A stretch of 58,914 nucleotides of DNA from an uncultured Verrucomicrobiales bacterium (lineage in GTDB: Bacteria; Verrucomicrobiota; Verrucomicrobiia; Verrucomicrobiales; Akkermansiaceae), in the NCBI GenBank assembly GCA_937928545.1, contig CALGJQ010000028.1:1-58914 (forward strand). The letters run 5' to 3'. A program made the translations under genes and the position numbers. A model generated the notes under the pieces. That model was not told the origin of the DNA. It saw nothing but the letters and a program-made list of their open reading frames with translations, and did not search any database. Below, one piece after another: positions 16,187 to 24,935 of the stretch; the first letter of the stretch is position 1, and each line of letters starts with the position of its first letter.

Positions 16187-16300
16187 CTATTTCGGAGGGG
16201 GCGAAAAGCGTTGAATGCCCAAAAAAAGGCATTCCCATTCGTGAATCTTGGGTTAGCGTCTCGTGCCGGCGAAAAAGCCCTCAAGCTGCCGGCTTTTATT

Positions 16301-18661
16301 ATGTCCGAGCAAAAGCCACCTGAGTCCCCTCGATCGCAGAAACCTTCGCAAAACCCTCCTGAGAATGGGTTTAATTGGAAGGTGATCATTCTTTTCACGA
16401 TTGCTTTTGCGATTATTTTTGTGGCCTACAAGACCACAGGTCCAGGCGAGCGGAAACCGCTGACTTTGCCTGAATTCCGGGAGGCGCTTATGGAAGGGCG
16501 CGTTCTTCAGACTGCTTCTGACGACTACAAGGGCGGGAAGTTGGAGCTGGTAACTTTTAGTGGGGAGGCCCGGGCAGAGGTTTTGGGTTACTATTCGAAA
16601 GAGGAAGGTTTGGTAAAAGCTTGGGACAAGCAGAGTGCGGTAAAGTCATCGATTCAGGTCGATATCGACAGCATCAGCCAAGAGCTGAACCAGACTTTTG
16701 GCGAGCGACTTTCTTGGGTTGATGAAATGCCTGCGGTTGGAGCGAGCGCTGAGGAAATTCCTTTTGCCGAGCTCAAGTCACTCCTCGCCGAGAATAAGCT
16801 CGTTTTGGGCAAAGAAGTGCAATTTGAGATTTACCGTAAACCTGGCTCAGATGAGGCCTTGCTCTTTGCGACGAAGGGTGACCCTCAGCCGTATTCGGCC
16901 ACTGAGCTGAAGGAGATGGAGAGCGCAAAGACGCTCATTCCTTTCGTGGTGAAGTTGAACGGTCTCATCATGCGTAATGACATGGAGGCCCTCATTAAGT
17001 CGAATATCTCGACTCGTAATGAGGACAATACCTTCGGCAAGGTCATGATGAGCCTTTTGCCGATTCTCCTTCTCATCGTTCTGATTTTCTTCCTCTTCCG
17101 TCATCAGATGAAGTCGGCCGGCCGCGGTGCGATGAGCTTTGGTAAGTCCAAGGCGAAGCTCCTGACGATGGATCAGCACAAGGTGACTTTTAAAGATGTC
17201 GCGGGAATTCAAGAGGCCAAGGAAGAGCTCTTTGAGATTGTCGATTTCCTCCGTGATCCGCGTAAGTTTCAAGCGCTGGGAGCGTCGATCCCGAAAGGGG
17301 TCCTCATGGTCGGCCCTCCGGGAACCGGTAAGACCCTTTTGGCCCGCGCGATTGCGGGTGAGGCGGAAGTTCCTTTCTTCTCAATCAGTGGTTCTGACTT
17401 TGTCGAAATGTTCGTGGGGGTCGGTGCGAGCCGAGTGCGCGACATGTTCGAGCAGGGTAAAAAGAATGCCCCTTGTTTGGTCTTTATCGATGAGATCGAT
17501 GCGGTCGGTCGCCATCGTGGTCAAGGAATGGGCGGTGGACACGACGAGCGCGAGCAGACCTTGAATGCTCTCCTCGTAGAGATGGACGGATTCGATACGC
17601 AAGAAGGCGTCATCATCATCGCCGCGACGAACCGTCCGGATGTTCTCGATCCCGCACTCTTACGTCCGGGACGTTTTGACCGCCAAGTCACGGTGGCTTT
17701 GCCCGACGTGAATGGACGGGAGCAGATTCTCGGAGTCCACGTGAAGAAAATCAAACTCGCCGCCGGAACTGATCTCGGGGTCATCGCTCGCGGAACCCCT
17801 GGTTTCTCGGGTGCGGAGTTGGCGAACTTGATTAACGAAGCCGCTCTTTTGTCTGCTCGCAAGGGACTAAAGTCAGTCACGATTGCTGAGATGGAAGAAG
17901 CGCGTGATAAGGTCCGTTGGGGCCGTGAGCGTCGTAGCTTGGCTCTTTCCGATAAGGAAAAAACGAACACCGCTTACCACGAAGCAGGACATGCGATTTT
18001 GAACGAGCTTTTGGACCACACGGATCCGCTTCACAAAGTGACGATCATTCCTCGTGGACCGTCTCTTGGTTCGACGATGTTCCTTCCAAGTGAAGACAAG
18101 TTTAACTATCGCAAGAACGAGTTGCTCTCACAACTCATCGTCCTGATGGGTGGACGGGTTGCGGAGGATCTCAAGTTTGGCGACGTCACGAATGGCGCGA
18201 TGGGCGACATCCGCATGGCGACCAATATGGCCCGCAAGATGGTTTGCGAATGGGGCATGAGTGAAGATCTCGGTATGGTCGAGTATGGCGAAGGTGATGG
18301 CATGAGCCACGGAATGATGGGACCCGGAGGAAAGGGCTATTCCGAAGACACCGCTGAGAAAATTGACAATGAGATCAAGGACCTCATCGATCGTGCTTAC
18401 AAAGAGGCTGAGCGTTTGCTCTCCGAGAACCGGGCTCTGTTGGACACTATTTCTGAAGCGCTTCTCGAGTTCGAAACTCTGGATGCGAAGCACATCAAGG
18501 ATCTCATGGAGCATGGTGAGATGAAGGATCCACCGAAGCCACCCGAGCCACCCGAAATTCCTGACGACCTAAAAATGGAGAAGGAATCTGACTCGGGTGA
18601 AGAGAAGGCGAAGGATGACGACGGGCCTCTTCCTCCTGAAGTGGTTGGTGCTCCGGCCTAA
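16301..18661 (+). CDS. ftsH: ATP-dependent zinc metalloprotease FtsH
   Basis: 786 residues from ATG 16301 ([11 protein letters not shown]); an in-frame TTG at 16211 would add 30 residues with no FtsH similarity. TM1 ([16 protein letters not shown]) and TM2 ([15 protein letters not shown]) enclose a periplasmic domain larger than usual (about 235 residues). The AAA domain has Walker A GPPGTGKT (about 338-345), Walker [10 protein letters not shown] and second region of homology [18 protein letters not shown]. The protease site is HEAGH (560-564). The tail (about 45 residues) is Pro- and acid-rich. FtsH degrades membrane and short-lived cytosolic proteins as a hexamer. trxB follows 49 bp downstream. 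Confidence 0.96.
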   Translation: MSEQKPPESPRSQKPSQNPPENGFNWKVIILFTIAFAIIFVAYKTTGPGERKPLTLPEFREALMEGRVLQTASDDYKGGKLELVTFSGEARAEVLGYYSKEEGLVKAWDKQSAVKSSIQVDIDSISQELNQTFGERLSWVDEMPAVGASAEEIPFAELKSLLAENKLVLGKEVQFEIYRKPGSDEALLFATKGDPQPYSATELKEMESAKTLIPFVVKLNGLIMRNDMEALIKSNISTRNEDNTFGKVMMSLLPILLLIVLIFFLFRHQMKSAGRGAMSFGKSKAKLLTMDQHKVTFKDVAGIQEAKEELFEIVDFLRDPRKFQALGASIPKGVLMVGPPGTGKTLLARAIAGEAEVPFFSISGSDFVEMFVGVGASRVRDMFEQGKKNAPCLVFIDEIDAVGRHRGQGMGGGHDEREQTLNALLVEMDGFDTQEGVIIIAATNRPDVLDPALLRPGRFDRQVTVALPDVNGREQILGVHVKKIKLAAGTDLGVIARGTPGFSGAELANLINEAALLSARKGLKSVTIAEMEEARDKVRWGRERRSLALSDKEKTNTAYHEAGHAILNELLDHTDPLHKVTIIPRGPSLGSTMFLPSEDKFNYRKNELLSQLIVLMGGRVAEDLKFGDVTNGAMGDIRMATNMARKMVCEWGMSEDLGMVEYGEGDGMSHGMMGPGGKGYSEDTAEKIDNEIKDLIDRAYKEAERLLSENRALLDTISEALLEFETLDAKHIKDLMEHGEMKDPPKPPEPPEIPDDLKMEKESDSGEEKAKDDDGPLPPEVVGAPA

Positions 18662-18710
18662 AAAACTTTTTGGGAATGGATCTCAGCTGAATGACTCTCA
18701 ATTATTAATC

Positions 18711-19637
18711 ATGGAAAACGTTGTTATTATTGGAACCGGTTGTGCCGGATGGACTGCTGCTATTTACACGGGGCGGGCGAATTTGACTCCCTTGGTTCTT
18801 TCGGGAACGCAGCTTGGCGGACAGCTCACCACCACAACTGAAGTTGAGAACTTTCCGGGTTTTCCCGAGGGAGTGATGGGACCTGAGTTGATGGGGCAAA
18901 TGCAAAAGCAGGCCGAGAAATTTGGCGCGCGGGTTGAGTATAAGAAGGTCGATGAAATCGCGAAAAACGCCGATGGATCGTTCACGCTCAAAACTGCGGA
19001 GGGAGAGATCCAATCTAAGACGGTGATTATCGCAACTGGTGCGGCTCCGCGCTATCTTGGTCTTGAGAACGAGATGAAGCTGGTGGGCCATGGAGTCACT
19101 TCGTGCGCGACTTGTGATGGTGCTTTCTACCGCGACGTTCCCGTGGCGGTTGTCGGTGGGGGAGACTCGGCTTGTGAGGAAGCCAACTTCCTGACTCGAT
19201 TTGCTTCTAAAGTTTACCTCGTCCACCGTCGCGATGAGTTGAGAGCTTCTAAGATCATGGCTGACCGCGTGTTGGCGAATGATAAGGTCGAACCCGTTTG
19301 GGATTCCGGGATTACTGAGTATCTCACGGATGACGAAGGCGAAGTCCGCGCGGTGACGCTTGAGAATTTGAAGTCCGGTGAGAAGTCTGAGCTCGAAGTG
19401 AAATGTGTCTTCGTGGCGATTGGTCACGTGCCGAACTCTCAGTTTGTGGGGGACTTAGTGGATCTCGATGAGAATGGCTACATCGAGCAGAATCCTCGTG
19501 GCACTGGAACTAAGACTCCCGGGCTTTACGCAGCGGGAGATGTTGCTGATCACGTTTACCGTCAAGCGATCACGGCAGCGGGACAAGGCTGTGCGGCGGC
19601 GATTGAGGCTGAGCGTTACCTTTCTGATTTAGATTAA
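18711..19637 (+). CDS. trxB: Thioredoxin-disulfide reductase
   Basis: 308 residues from ATG 18711. FAD-binding [12 protein letters not shown] starts at residue 8. The redox motif CATC is at 132-135 followed by DGAF, and the NADPH Rossmann motif is [12 protein letters not shown]. The C-terminal FAD site [12 protein letters not shown] and a [13 protein letters not shown] helix complete the low-Mr TrxR fold. It transfers electrons from NADPH to thioredoxin. The length is typical. It ends 22 bp before a bidirectional terminator. Confidence 0.96.
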   Translation: MENVVIIGTGCAGWTAAIYTGRANLTPLVLSGTQLGGQLTTTTEVENFPGFPEGVMGPELMGQMQKQAEKFGARVEYKKVDEIAKNADGSFTLKTAEGEIQSKTVIIATGAAPRYLGLENEMKLVGHGVTSCATCDGAFYRDVPVAVVGGGDSACEEANFLTRFASKVYLVHRRDELRASKIMADRVLANDKVEPVWDSGITEYLTDDEGEVRAVTLENLKSGEKSELEVKCVFVAIGHVPNSQFVGDLVDLDENGYIEQNPRGTGTKTPGLYAAGDVADHVYRQAITAAGQGCAAAIEAERYLSDLD

Positions 19638-19659
19638 GTTCTGCGAATTTCCTAATTTC

Positions 19660-19690
19660 AAAAAGCGACTCTCTTGGGAGTCGCTTTTTT
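19660..19690 (+). terminator. Bidirectional rho-independent terminator
   Basis: Hairpin AAAAAGCGACTC / GAGTCGCTTTTT with a short loop TTGG and a T run on both strands. It separates trxB (plus) from vapC (minus), which converge here, and can stop transcription from both. Confidence 0.9.
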
Positions 19691-19718
19691 ATGTCGTAGA
19701 CCGCTAGGTTTCTCCACC

Positions 19719-20123
19719 TCATACGGATTGTTCCCAGTCCTCTAAGCGGAGGTCAGGGACTCTAGAAAACTCCCGTGAATTGTGAGTGACGAACGTTAGG
19801 TCGAGAGCGAGCGCTTGGCCTGCTAATTGTGTATCGTATGGGCCGATTGTCTGCCCCTTTCTTTCAAGGTCGGCTCTGATCTCGGCAGATCGTAATGCGG
19901 AATCCCAATCAAATGGTAAGAGGCGAAGTGGATGCAAAAGCCTTTTCACCTTCAATTCTTCTTTGGAGGGTGAGTCACATTTATTGACCCCTGAAAAGAG
20001 TTCAAAAACGGTGACCATTGAAACTCCGCATTCGTCGGGGATGGTTGACCTCAGTCTTTCTTGAACCTTGGCATCACCCTTCATCAGGCGAATACAGACG
20101 TTTGTATCTAGGAGATACTTCAC
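19719..20123 (-). CDS. vapC: VapC-type PIN-domain toxin
   Basis: 134 residues. PIN-domain acidic residues appear in order: Asp in YLLDTN (D6), Glu in VTVFELFSG, Asp in IGPYDTQLA and a final FVTHNSREF. VapC toxins are Mg2+-dependent ribonucleases, often cutting tRNA or rRNA. It follows the antitoxin gene with 2 bp between them on the minus strand. All key residues are visible, so it is probably functional. Confidence 0.9.
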   Translation of the reverse strand: MKYLLDTNVCIRLMKGDAKVQERLRSTIPDECGVSMVTVFELFSGVNKCDSPSKEELKVKRLLHPLRLLPFDWDSALRSAEIRADLERKGQTIGPYDTQLAGQALALDLTFVTHNSREFSRVPDLRLEDWEQSV

Positions 20124-20125
20124 TA

Positions 20126-20353
20126 CTAGAGGCTTGGAGCTGGGGGCAATTCGCCTTGGTCAGGGCGCTCGAAGCTTTCATCTTCAATGAGGATGTCCTC
20201 AAAGAATCCTTCGGGCCATTCGGATGATTTGATCGGCTCAAGGATTAATCCATCACCGAGACGGCGGATTGAAACCTCCTTAGAATCGAATCGTAAATCT
20301 TTTGGAATACGGACAGCTTGAGAGCGCCCGTTGAGGAAAACTGTCGTTGTCAT
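20126..20353 (-). CDS. vapB: VapB-type antitoxin (AbrB/MazE fold)
   Basis: 75 residues. The N-terminal swapped-hairpin DNA-binding domain is seen in VFLNGRSQAVRIPKDLRF and VSIRRLGDGLILEP, and the acidic C-terminal tail (EDILIEDESFERPDQ) would wrap the PIN toxin. It precedes vapC by 2 bp. A perfect inverted repeat sits over its start codon. Confidence 0.9.
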   Translation of the reverse strand: MTTTVFLNGRSQAVRIPKDLRFDSKEVSIRRLGDGLILEPIKSSEWPEGFFEDILIEDESFERPDQGELPPAPSL

Positions 20354-20364
20354 ATCTGAGATAT
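20352..20364 (-). promoter_or_regulatory. Putative VapBC operator
   Basis: ATATCT-G-AGATAT, a perfect 6+6 inverted repeat with a 1-bp spacer, overlaps the vapB ATG. VapBC complexes typically repress their own promoter through such palindromes. The function here is inferred from position only. Confidence 0.5.
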
Positions 20365-20495
20365 ACCAAGAAAATTGATCTAGGCAAGTTTGTAATTTGT
20401 CCTTCAGTTACCGGGCTGTTTTCTTGAGAATCCTTGCCCCTTCAGCGACCCAATTGACGTTTTACACCGCCCTTCTAGGTGATTGTTGGTAAGAG

Positions 20496-21080
20496 CTAGC
20501 GTGTCGAGAGCAACTTCTTCACGTATTTTGCGAGGAGGTCGGCTTCTAGGTTGACCGTTTGGCCGACTTTGGCTTTGCCGAGGTGGGTGGCCTTGAGGGT
20601 GTGTGGGGTGATCCAGAAGACGGCGGAGTCTTTGGTGAGCTCGGCGATGGTGAGGGAGATGCCATCGATGCAGAGTGAGCCCTTGTCGATGCAGAGGGCG
20701 TGAATGCTCTTTGGAAGGGAGACTTCGAGACGGTAGTCTTGGCCATCGGGAGAAAGGTCGACGATTTTCCCGGTGTCATCGACGTGGCCTTGGACGAAGT
20801 GGCCGCCGAGGCGGTCTCCGACGGCGAGGGCGCGTTCTAAGTTGACGATGCTACCCTCTTCGAGATCGCCGAGGGAGGTCACTTTGAGGGTCTGCGCTAG
20901 GAGGTCGAAGCCGACGTGTTCATCGAGCGAAGCGACGGTGAGGCAGCAGCCATTGGTGGCGACAGAGTCTCCGAGGGCGAGTTCACTGGCGAAGGGGATC
21001 TCGAGAACGAGGCTTGCTTGCTCTCCTTTGCGGGTGAGCGAGATGACGCGTCCTCGTGCTTCGACCAATCCGGTGAACAT
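20496..21080 (-). CDS. ribE: Riboflavin synthase, alpha subunit
   Basis: 194 residues with the two lumazine-binding repeats of the family: the first begins MFTGLVEARG and has GDSVATNGCCLTVAS; the second begins GGHFVQGHVDDTGKI and has DKGSLCIDGISLTIA. It dismutates two 6,7-dimethyl-8-ribityllumazine molecules to riboflavin. Its ATG abuts the stop of the antiporter gene upstream, so the two are likely co-transcribed although functionally unrelated. The 142 bp between it and vapB hold nothing I can name. Confidence 0.94.
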   Translation of the reverse strand: MFTGLVEARGRVISLTRKGEQASLVLEIPFASELALGDSVATNGCCLTVASLDEHVGFDLLAQTLKVTSLGDLEEGSIVNLERALAVGDRLGGHFVQGHVDDTGKIVDLSPDGQDYRLEVSLPKSIHALCIDKGSLCIDGISLTIAELTKDSAVFWITPHTLKATHLGKAKVGQTVNLEADLLAKYVKKLLSTR

Positions 21081-22844
21081 TTAGTCGTGGGAGTGAGAGA
21101 TTTCGCCGGTGGCGGTCTTGTGAGTATGGACTCCGCTGGCGGGGTTGCCTTCCTCATGAATGTGCTCGCCGTCAGGGACTACGCTAAGGTCGGCGGCGTA
21201 AGCGGGCTTGGGATCGATCTTACGACCGCTAGAAGGAAGGAGCATGAAGCAGGCTCCCACGATGATGGTCGGAATGATCGCAGATTTGAGGAGTCCGATG
21301 GGAGCAACGCCTCCTTTGAAGTAGCGTCCCAAGATGGACTGACCTGCTGGGTTCGGTGCGTTGGCGATGACGGTGAGACCGCCACCGGTGACGGCACCTG
21401 CGACGATGGCATACTTGGCTCCGATACTGAGGCCGGGTGCTTGAGAGGCGAGGTAGGTGATAGCGGCGTTGTCATTGACGGCAGTCAGGAGGGTCGAGCC
21501 GATCATGAGGATCCACTCGTTGTCAATCGAAGTGAGGAGGACGGAAATCCACCATCCTTGGCAGCCGCCGTGGATGACGAGGCCAGCGAGGAAGAAGCCG
21601 ACGAGGACCGGGCTCTTCATATCAACCTCGTTCTGGTGGTGACCGGTCGCTTGGGTGAAGCCGAGGAAGAAGAGGAAGCCACCGATGAAAAGTGGTGGGT
21701 CGTGTGCGAAGATTACGGTCCAAGCGAGGAAGAGGAGGTGCGAGACGGTGATCCATGTTGGGATCGGGTCTTCCCGCTCGCTCCATTTTGAAGGAACGTG
21801 CATGTCGGTCTGGATGGTGGGCTTGAGCTTGGAGAACTCAGCGCGGAAGACATAGAAATAGAGGGCATTGGAAATGAGGATTCCGATGACGGCCTTCCAG
21901 CCGAAGTTGAGGAACATGTAGCTCATGCCAAAGCTCCACTTTTCGGCGATCATGAGAACGGGAGGAGCGGCGAAGTGAGTGAGGGTGCCGCCAACCGAGA
22001 TGTTGACGAAGAGGAGGCCGAGGGTGGCGTAGGCGAATTTTGGTGAGGGGTTAAGATCGTAGAACTTCTTAGAAAGAAGAAAGGCGGCGATGGTCATGGC
22101 CGCTGGCTCGGTGATGAAGGAACCGAGGATGGGGGTGATGGTGAGGGCGGCAAACCACCAGGAGGCGGGAGTTCCACCGAAGAGTTTGGCGACCTTATCG
22201 ACGAGGAATTCAGCAAAGCGAACGACAGGTCGAGTGGCGGCCATCGCCATGATGATGACGACGAAGAGGGGCTCGGTGAAATTGACGTCCTTGCCGATGT
22301 AGGACTTCAGTTCGCTGAAGCCTGCTCCGAGGCCATCGCCTTGGATGCCGAAGAACCAGAGGATGGCACCGGCGAGAGCGATGACCCAGATTCCGAAGAC
22401 TGCTTCGACTTCGCCAAGGAAGTGGAAGAGGTTGGCGCGGAAAGAGACGTCGTCCTTGGCATCATCGTGGGGTTTGGCCTGAGCGGTGAGGCCCATTTCC
22501 TCGATCCGTTTCTTATGTTCCTTTTCGTGATGGTGGGCCATCTCGAGGAAGTAGCCGCTGAGGAAAGTGTGGATGATCGCGCAGATGAAGATGATGGTGG
22601 CGACGAGGTTAAAGCCCTTCTGCTGGCCGGCGCGGTATTTCAGCTTTTGCCACATGGACCAATCTTCGCCTTCGACTTCGGAGTATTGCGCGAGGGGTTT
22701 TGGGAAGATGGCTTGTTGGTCTTTGCTGAGGCCAAATTCGCCAGCATGGTAGGCGGGTTCCTTGGCGCTGGCTGCGTCAGCGGGAGTTAGAAAGAAGGAA
22801 AAGAGTAGCGCGAGGGCAAGTGGGATCGGAGCAAGAAACTTCAC
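21081..22844 (-). CDS. Putative Na+/H+ antiporter (PF07399-like)
   Basis: 587 residues from GTG 22844, which gives a signal-like N-terminus (KFLAPIPLALALLFSFFL); an upstream ATG at 22901 would add 19 residues. About ten to twelve hydrophobic segments follow an N-terminal soluble part, for example FNLVATIIFICAIIHTFL and VFGIWVIALAGAILWFF. Conserved polar motifs are FITEPAAMTIAAFLLSKKF, NISVGGTLTHFAAPPVLM and NDNAAITYL. The last 25 residues are His-rich (HIHEEG; HTHK; HSHD). The family is annotated as putative Na+/H+ antiporters; the ion specificity is not provable from sequence. Confidence 0.8.
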   Translation of the reverse strand: MKFLAPIPLALALLFSFFLTPADAASAKEPAYHAGEFGLSKDQQAIFPKPLAQYSEVEGEDWSMWQKLKYRAGQQKGFNLVATIIFICAIIHTFLSGYFLEMAHHHEKEHKKRIEEMGLTAQAKPHDDAKDDVSFRANLFHFLGEVEAVFGIWVIALAGAILWFFGIQGDGLGAGFSELKSYIGKDVNFTEPLFVVIIMAMAATRPVVRFAEFLVDKVAKLFGGTPASWWFAALTITPILGSFITEPAAMTIAAFLLSKKFYDLNPSPKFAYATLGLLFVNISVGGTLTHFAAPPVLMIAEKWSFGMSYMFLNFGWKAVIGILISNALYFYVFRAEFSKLKPTIQTDMHVPSKWSEREDPIPTWITVSHLLFLAWTVIFAHDPPLFIGGFLFFLGFTQATGHHQNEVDMKSPVLVGFFLAGLVIHGGCQGWWISVLLTSIDNEWILMIGSTLLTAVNDNAAITYLASQAPGLSIGAKYAIVAGAVTGGGLTVIANAPNPAGQSILGRYFKGGVAPIGLLKSAIIPTIIVGACFMLLPSSGRKIDPKPAYAADLSVVPDGEHIHEEGNPASGVHTHKTATGEISHSHD

Positions 22845-22932
22845 GCGCGCAATGTAGCGGGAGTGTCGAAGTGGGCAAGAAATACCAGTCCGACTTCGCA
22901 AAGATCGTTAAGGGCGATCTTTTGGGGGGAAT

Positions 22933-23505
22933 TCACTTCATTGAAGAGAGTTGTTCTTTAATTTCTTTGATTTTTCCGATGAGGGCTTTGCCTTCAGGGG
23001 TTTTCTCGGCGAGGGAGCGACGAAGCTCGGCGATTTTTTTCTCGCTGCGGGTGATCCGGTCTTCGGCTTCTCGGATTGCGGGGAGTTCATTGCTGAGGCT
23101 GTGAATTTTTCCGATGAGCTCGACAATTTTTTCGCGAGCTTGTTCCGCTTCGGCGCTGTGTTTTAAAGTGAGAGCAGAGTGTTGACGACCTTGCCACAAT
23201 TTCAGATCCGCGTTGAGCTTTTGTAAGTTCGGGTGGGTGTTTCGGATGGTTTGAAGGTCGATGATGGCCTGTTGCTTCTCCTTCGAAACGAGTTTCATCT
23301 CTCCGGTGGGGTCAACCTTGCTGGTGGAGACGATGCGGTTGAGCTGTTTTTCAAGTCGATGTTTCTGATTGAGGAGGGTCGATTGCTCGGCGAGGAAGGC
23401 GCGGACTTGGGCTTCGGTTTTTTCCTTGGGTTTCTCTGGGACGGGTTCTTCGGACTTACATCCGAAGAGGACGAAGGCGGTGATGAGGGGGAGAAGAAGT
23501 TTCAT
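22933..23505 (-). CDS. Coiled-coil lipoprotein of unknown function
   Basis: 190 residues from ATG 23505 (MKLLLPLITAFVLFGCKSEE). The LFGC lipobox places the lipidated Cys near residue 16, followed by a Pro/Lys/Glu linker. The rest is almost all charged helix with heptad-like spacing (AEQARE KIVELIGKIHSLSNELP; EDRITRSEKKIAELRRSLAEK), indicating a coiled coil in the periplasm. No family recognised. It is divergent from the DUF58 gene at 23574. Confidence 0.8.
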   Translation of the reverse strand: MKLLLPLITAFVLFGCKSEEPVPEKPKEKTEAQVRAFLAEQSTLLNQKHRLEKQLNRIVSTSKVDPTGEMKLVSKEKQQAIIDLQTIRNTHPNLQKLNADLKLWQGRQHSALTLKHSAEAEQAREKIVELIGKIHSLSNELPAIREAEDRITRSEKKIAELRRSLAEKTPEGKALIGKIKEIKEQLSSMK

Positions 23506-23573
23506 GGAGATAAGGAAGCATGATTTGTCCACCATTGCCACTTTTCCGGAGCTATGTTTTCCTGTTCTTAGGG

Positions 23574-24935
23574 ATGAACGAGATTGGTCAGAATGGAGGC
23601 TTTTGCAAATGGCTCTATCGGAACTATCGCCACGGGAGTTCGGTGAATCATTTTGTGAGGAGCCGGGTGCGTCCGGCGGCGTGGCTTCTGATGGGAGGCT
23701 GTGGAGCGAGTGCGCTGATGGGGTCGAATGTGGAGAAGAGCCTAGTCGCGATTCTTGCGATTGTTTTTTTCGCTCTTTTGAGTGTGGGTCTTTTTTGGGC
23801 TTACCTGCGGAAGGCCAAGATTTCGGCTCATCGGGAGCTGCCTCACACGGGGGCGGTGGGAGAATTACTGAACTATCAGGTTTCGGTTCGGAATGAGGGC
23901 CGCAGGGGATTGCGCGATGTTTTTTTACGAGAGGCGGGAGATGATTCGCGGCCCACAGAGTGGGAGTTTCTTCATCTTAAGGAGCCCGGGGAGGAGGATC
24001 GGAATCTTTTTGATCGGACTTTTGCCTTTTACCGATGGAAGTGGCTCAAGGCCCGAGGAGGGACTTGGGAAGGGCGCGGGCGTTCGGAGGCTCTTGATTT
24101 GGAGCCTGGAGGGCGACAAAGGGTGAGCTTGTCCTTGATGCCTTTGCGGCGAGGAGTTTTGCGTTTGAATGATCTGCGCGCTGAGTTACCAGATCCGCTC
24201 GCTTTGTTTCAACGTCGTCGAGCAATCCTAAATGAAGAACATGAGGTGTTGATCATTCCGAAACGTTATCGTTTGCCGAATTTGGAATTAGGGGGTCGCT
24301 CGGAGTTGAAAGTGGGTGGTGAAACGGCATCGAATGTGAGAGGTGAAGGGGGCGAGTTCATGGGCTTGCGGGAGTATCGTGAGGGGGATTCGCTCCGAAA
24401 AATTCATTGGAAAGCGTGGGCACGAACGGGGCAGCCGATTGTGAAGGAATTTGAGGAGGTGAGATTTCCTCGATACGGCTTGGTTTTAGATACGAATTTG
24501 AGGGAGAGCGGCCCGCAGTTGTTAGAGGAGGCCATCTCGGTGGCGGCTTCCTTTGTTTCGACAATGGACCGTGAGAGTTGTCTTTTGGATCTGATGTTTG
24601 TCCGGGAAGAACCAGAGGTTTTCACGGCTGGACGCGGGGTGGCACGGGCGGATCGTTTGATGGAGGTTTTGGCGAGAGTGGAAGGGAGTGAAGAAGGAAG
24701 CTATGATTCACTTCGGCAGTTAGTTTTACAGTATGCGACGGAGATGACGGCTTGTGTGGTTGTTCTCTCGGGTTGGTGTCCGGAGCGTGAGGATTTTTTG
24801 ACTCGCTTGCGGTCATCGGGCTTAGAGCTGCGTGTCTATGTGATTGGGGCTGGAGAGGAACCGAGCGTGGAGCATTTGGCAGGTGGGCAATGGTTGCGGA
24901 TGGATCATGTTCAGGAGGACTTACTGAAAGGATGA
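23574..24935 (+). CDS. DUF58-domain protein
   Basis: 453 residues from ATG 23574. Two hydrophobic segments near the N-terminus (PAAWLLMGGCGASALMG; VAILAIVFFALLSVGLFWAY) anchor it. The DUF58 signature EYREGDSLRKIHWKAWART lies about residue 280, followed by a vWA-like region (YGLVLDTN). DUF58 proteins usually sit with a MoxR ATPase and a transglutaminase. Here the transglutaminase overlaps by 4 nt but no moxR is next to it. The exact role of the cluster is unknown in most bacteria. Confidence 0.85.
   Translation: MNEIGQNGGFCKWLYRNYRHGSSVNHFVRSRVRPAAWLLMGGCGASALMGSNVEKSLVAILAIVFFALLSVGLFWAYLRKAKISAHRELPHTGAVGELLNYQVSVRNEGRRGLRDVFLREAGDDSRPTEWEFLHLKEPGEEDRNLFDRTFAFYRWKWLKARGGTWEGRGRSEALDLEPGGRQRVSLSLMPLRRGVLRLNDLRAELPDPLALFQRRRAILNEEHEVLIIPKRYRLPNLELGGRSELKVGGETASNVRGEGGEFMGLREYREGDSLRKIHWKAWARTGQPIVKEFEEVRFPRYGLVLDTNLRESGPQLLEEAISVAASFVSTMDRESCLLDLMFVREEPEVFTAGRGVARADRLMEVLARVEGSEEGSYDSLRQLVLQYATEMTACVVVLSGWCPEREDFLTRLRSSGLELRVYVIGAGEEPSVEHLAGGQWLRMDHVQEDLLKG

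Noticed and set aside
16211..16300. TTG start 30 codons upstream of ftsH
   Set aside because: The added residues have no FtsH similarity and overlap a hairpin; ATG 16301 directly precedes the conserved cytosolic N-terminus.
20916..21791. A 291-codon plus-strand frame opposite ribE and the antiporter gene
   Set aside because: Very rich in Glu/Gly/Asp with no family signature; it is the complement of membrane-protein codons.
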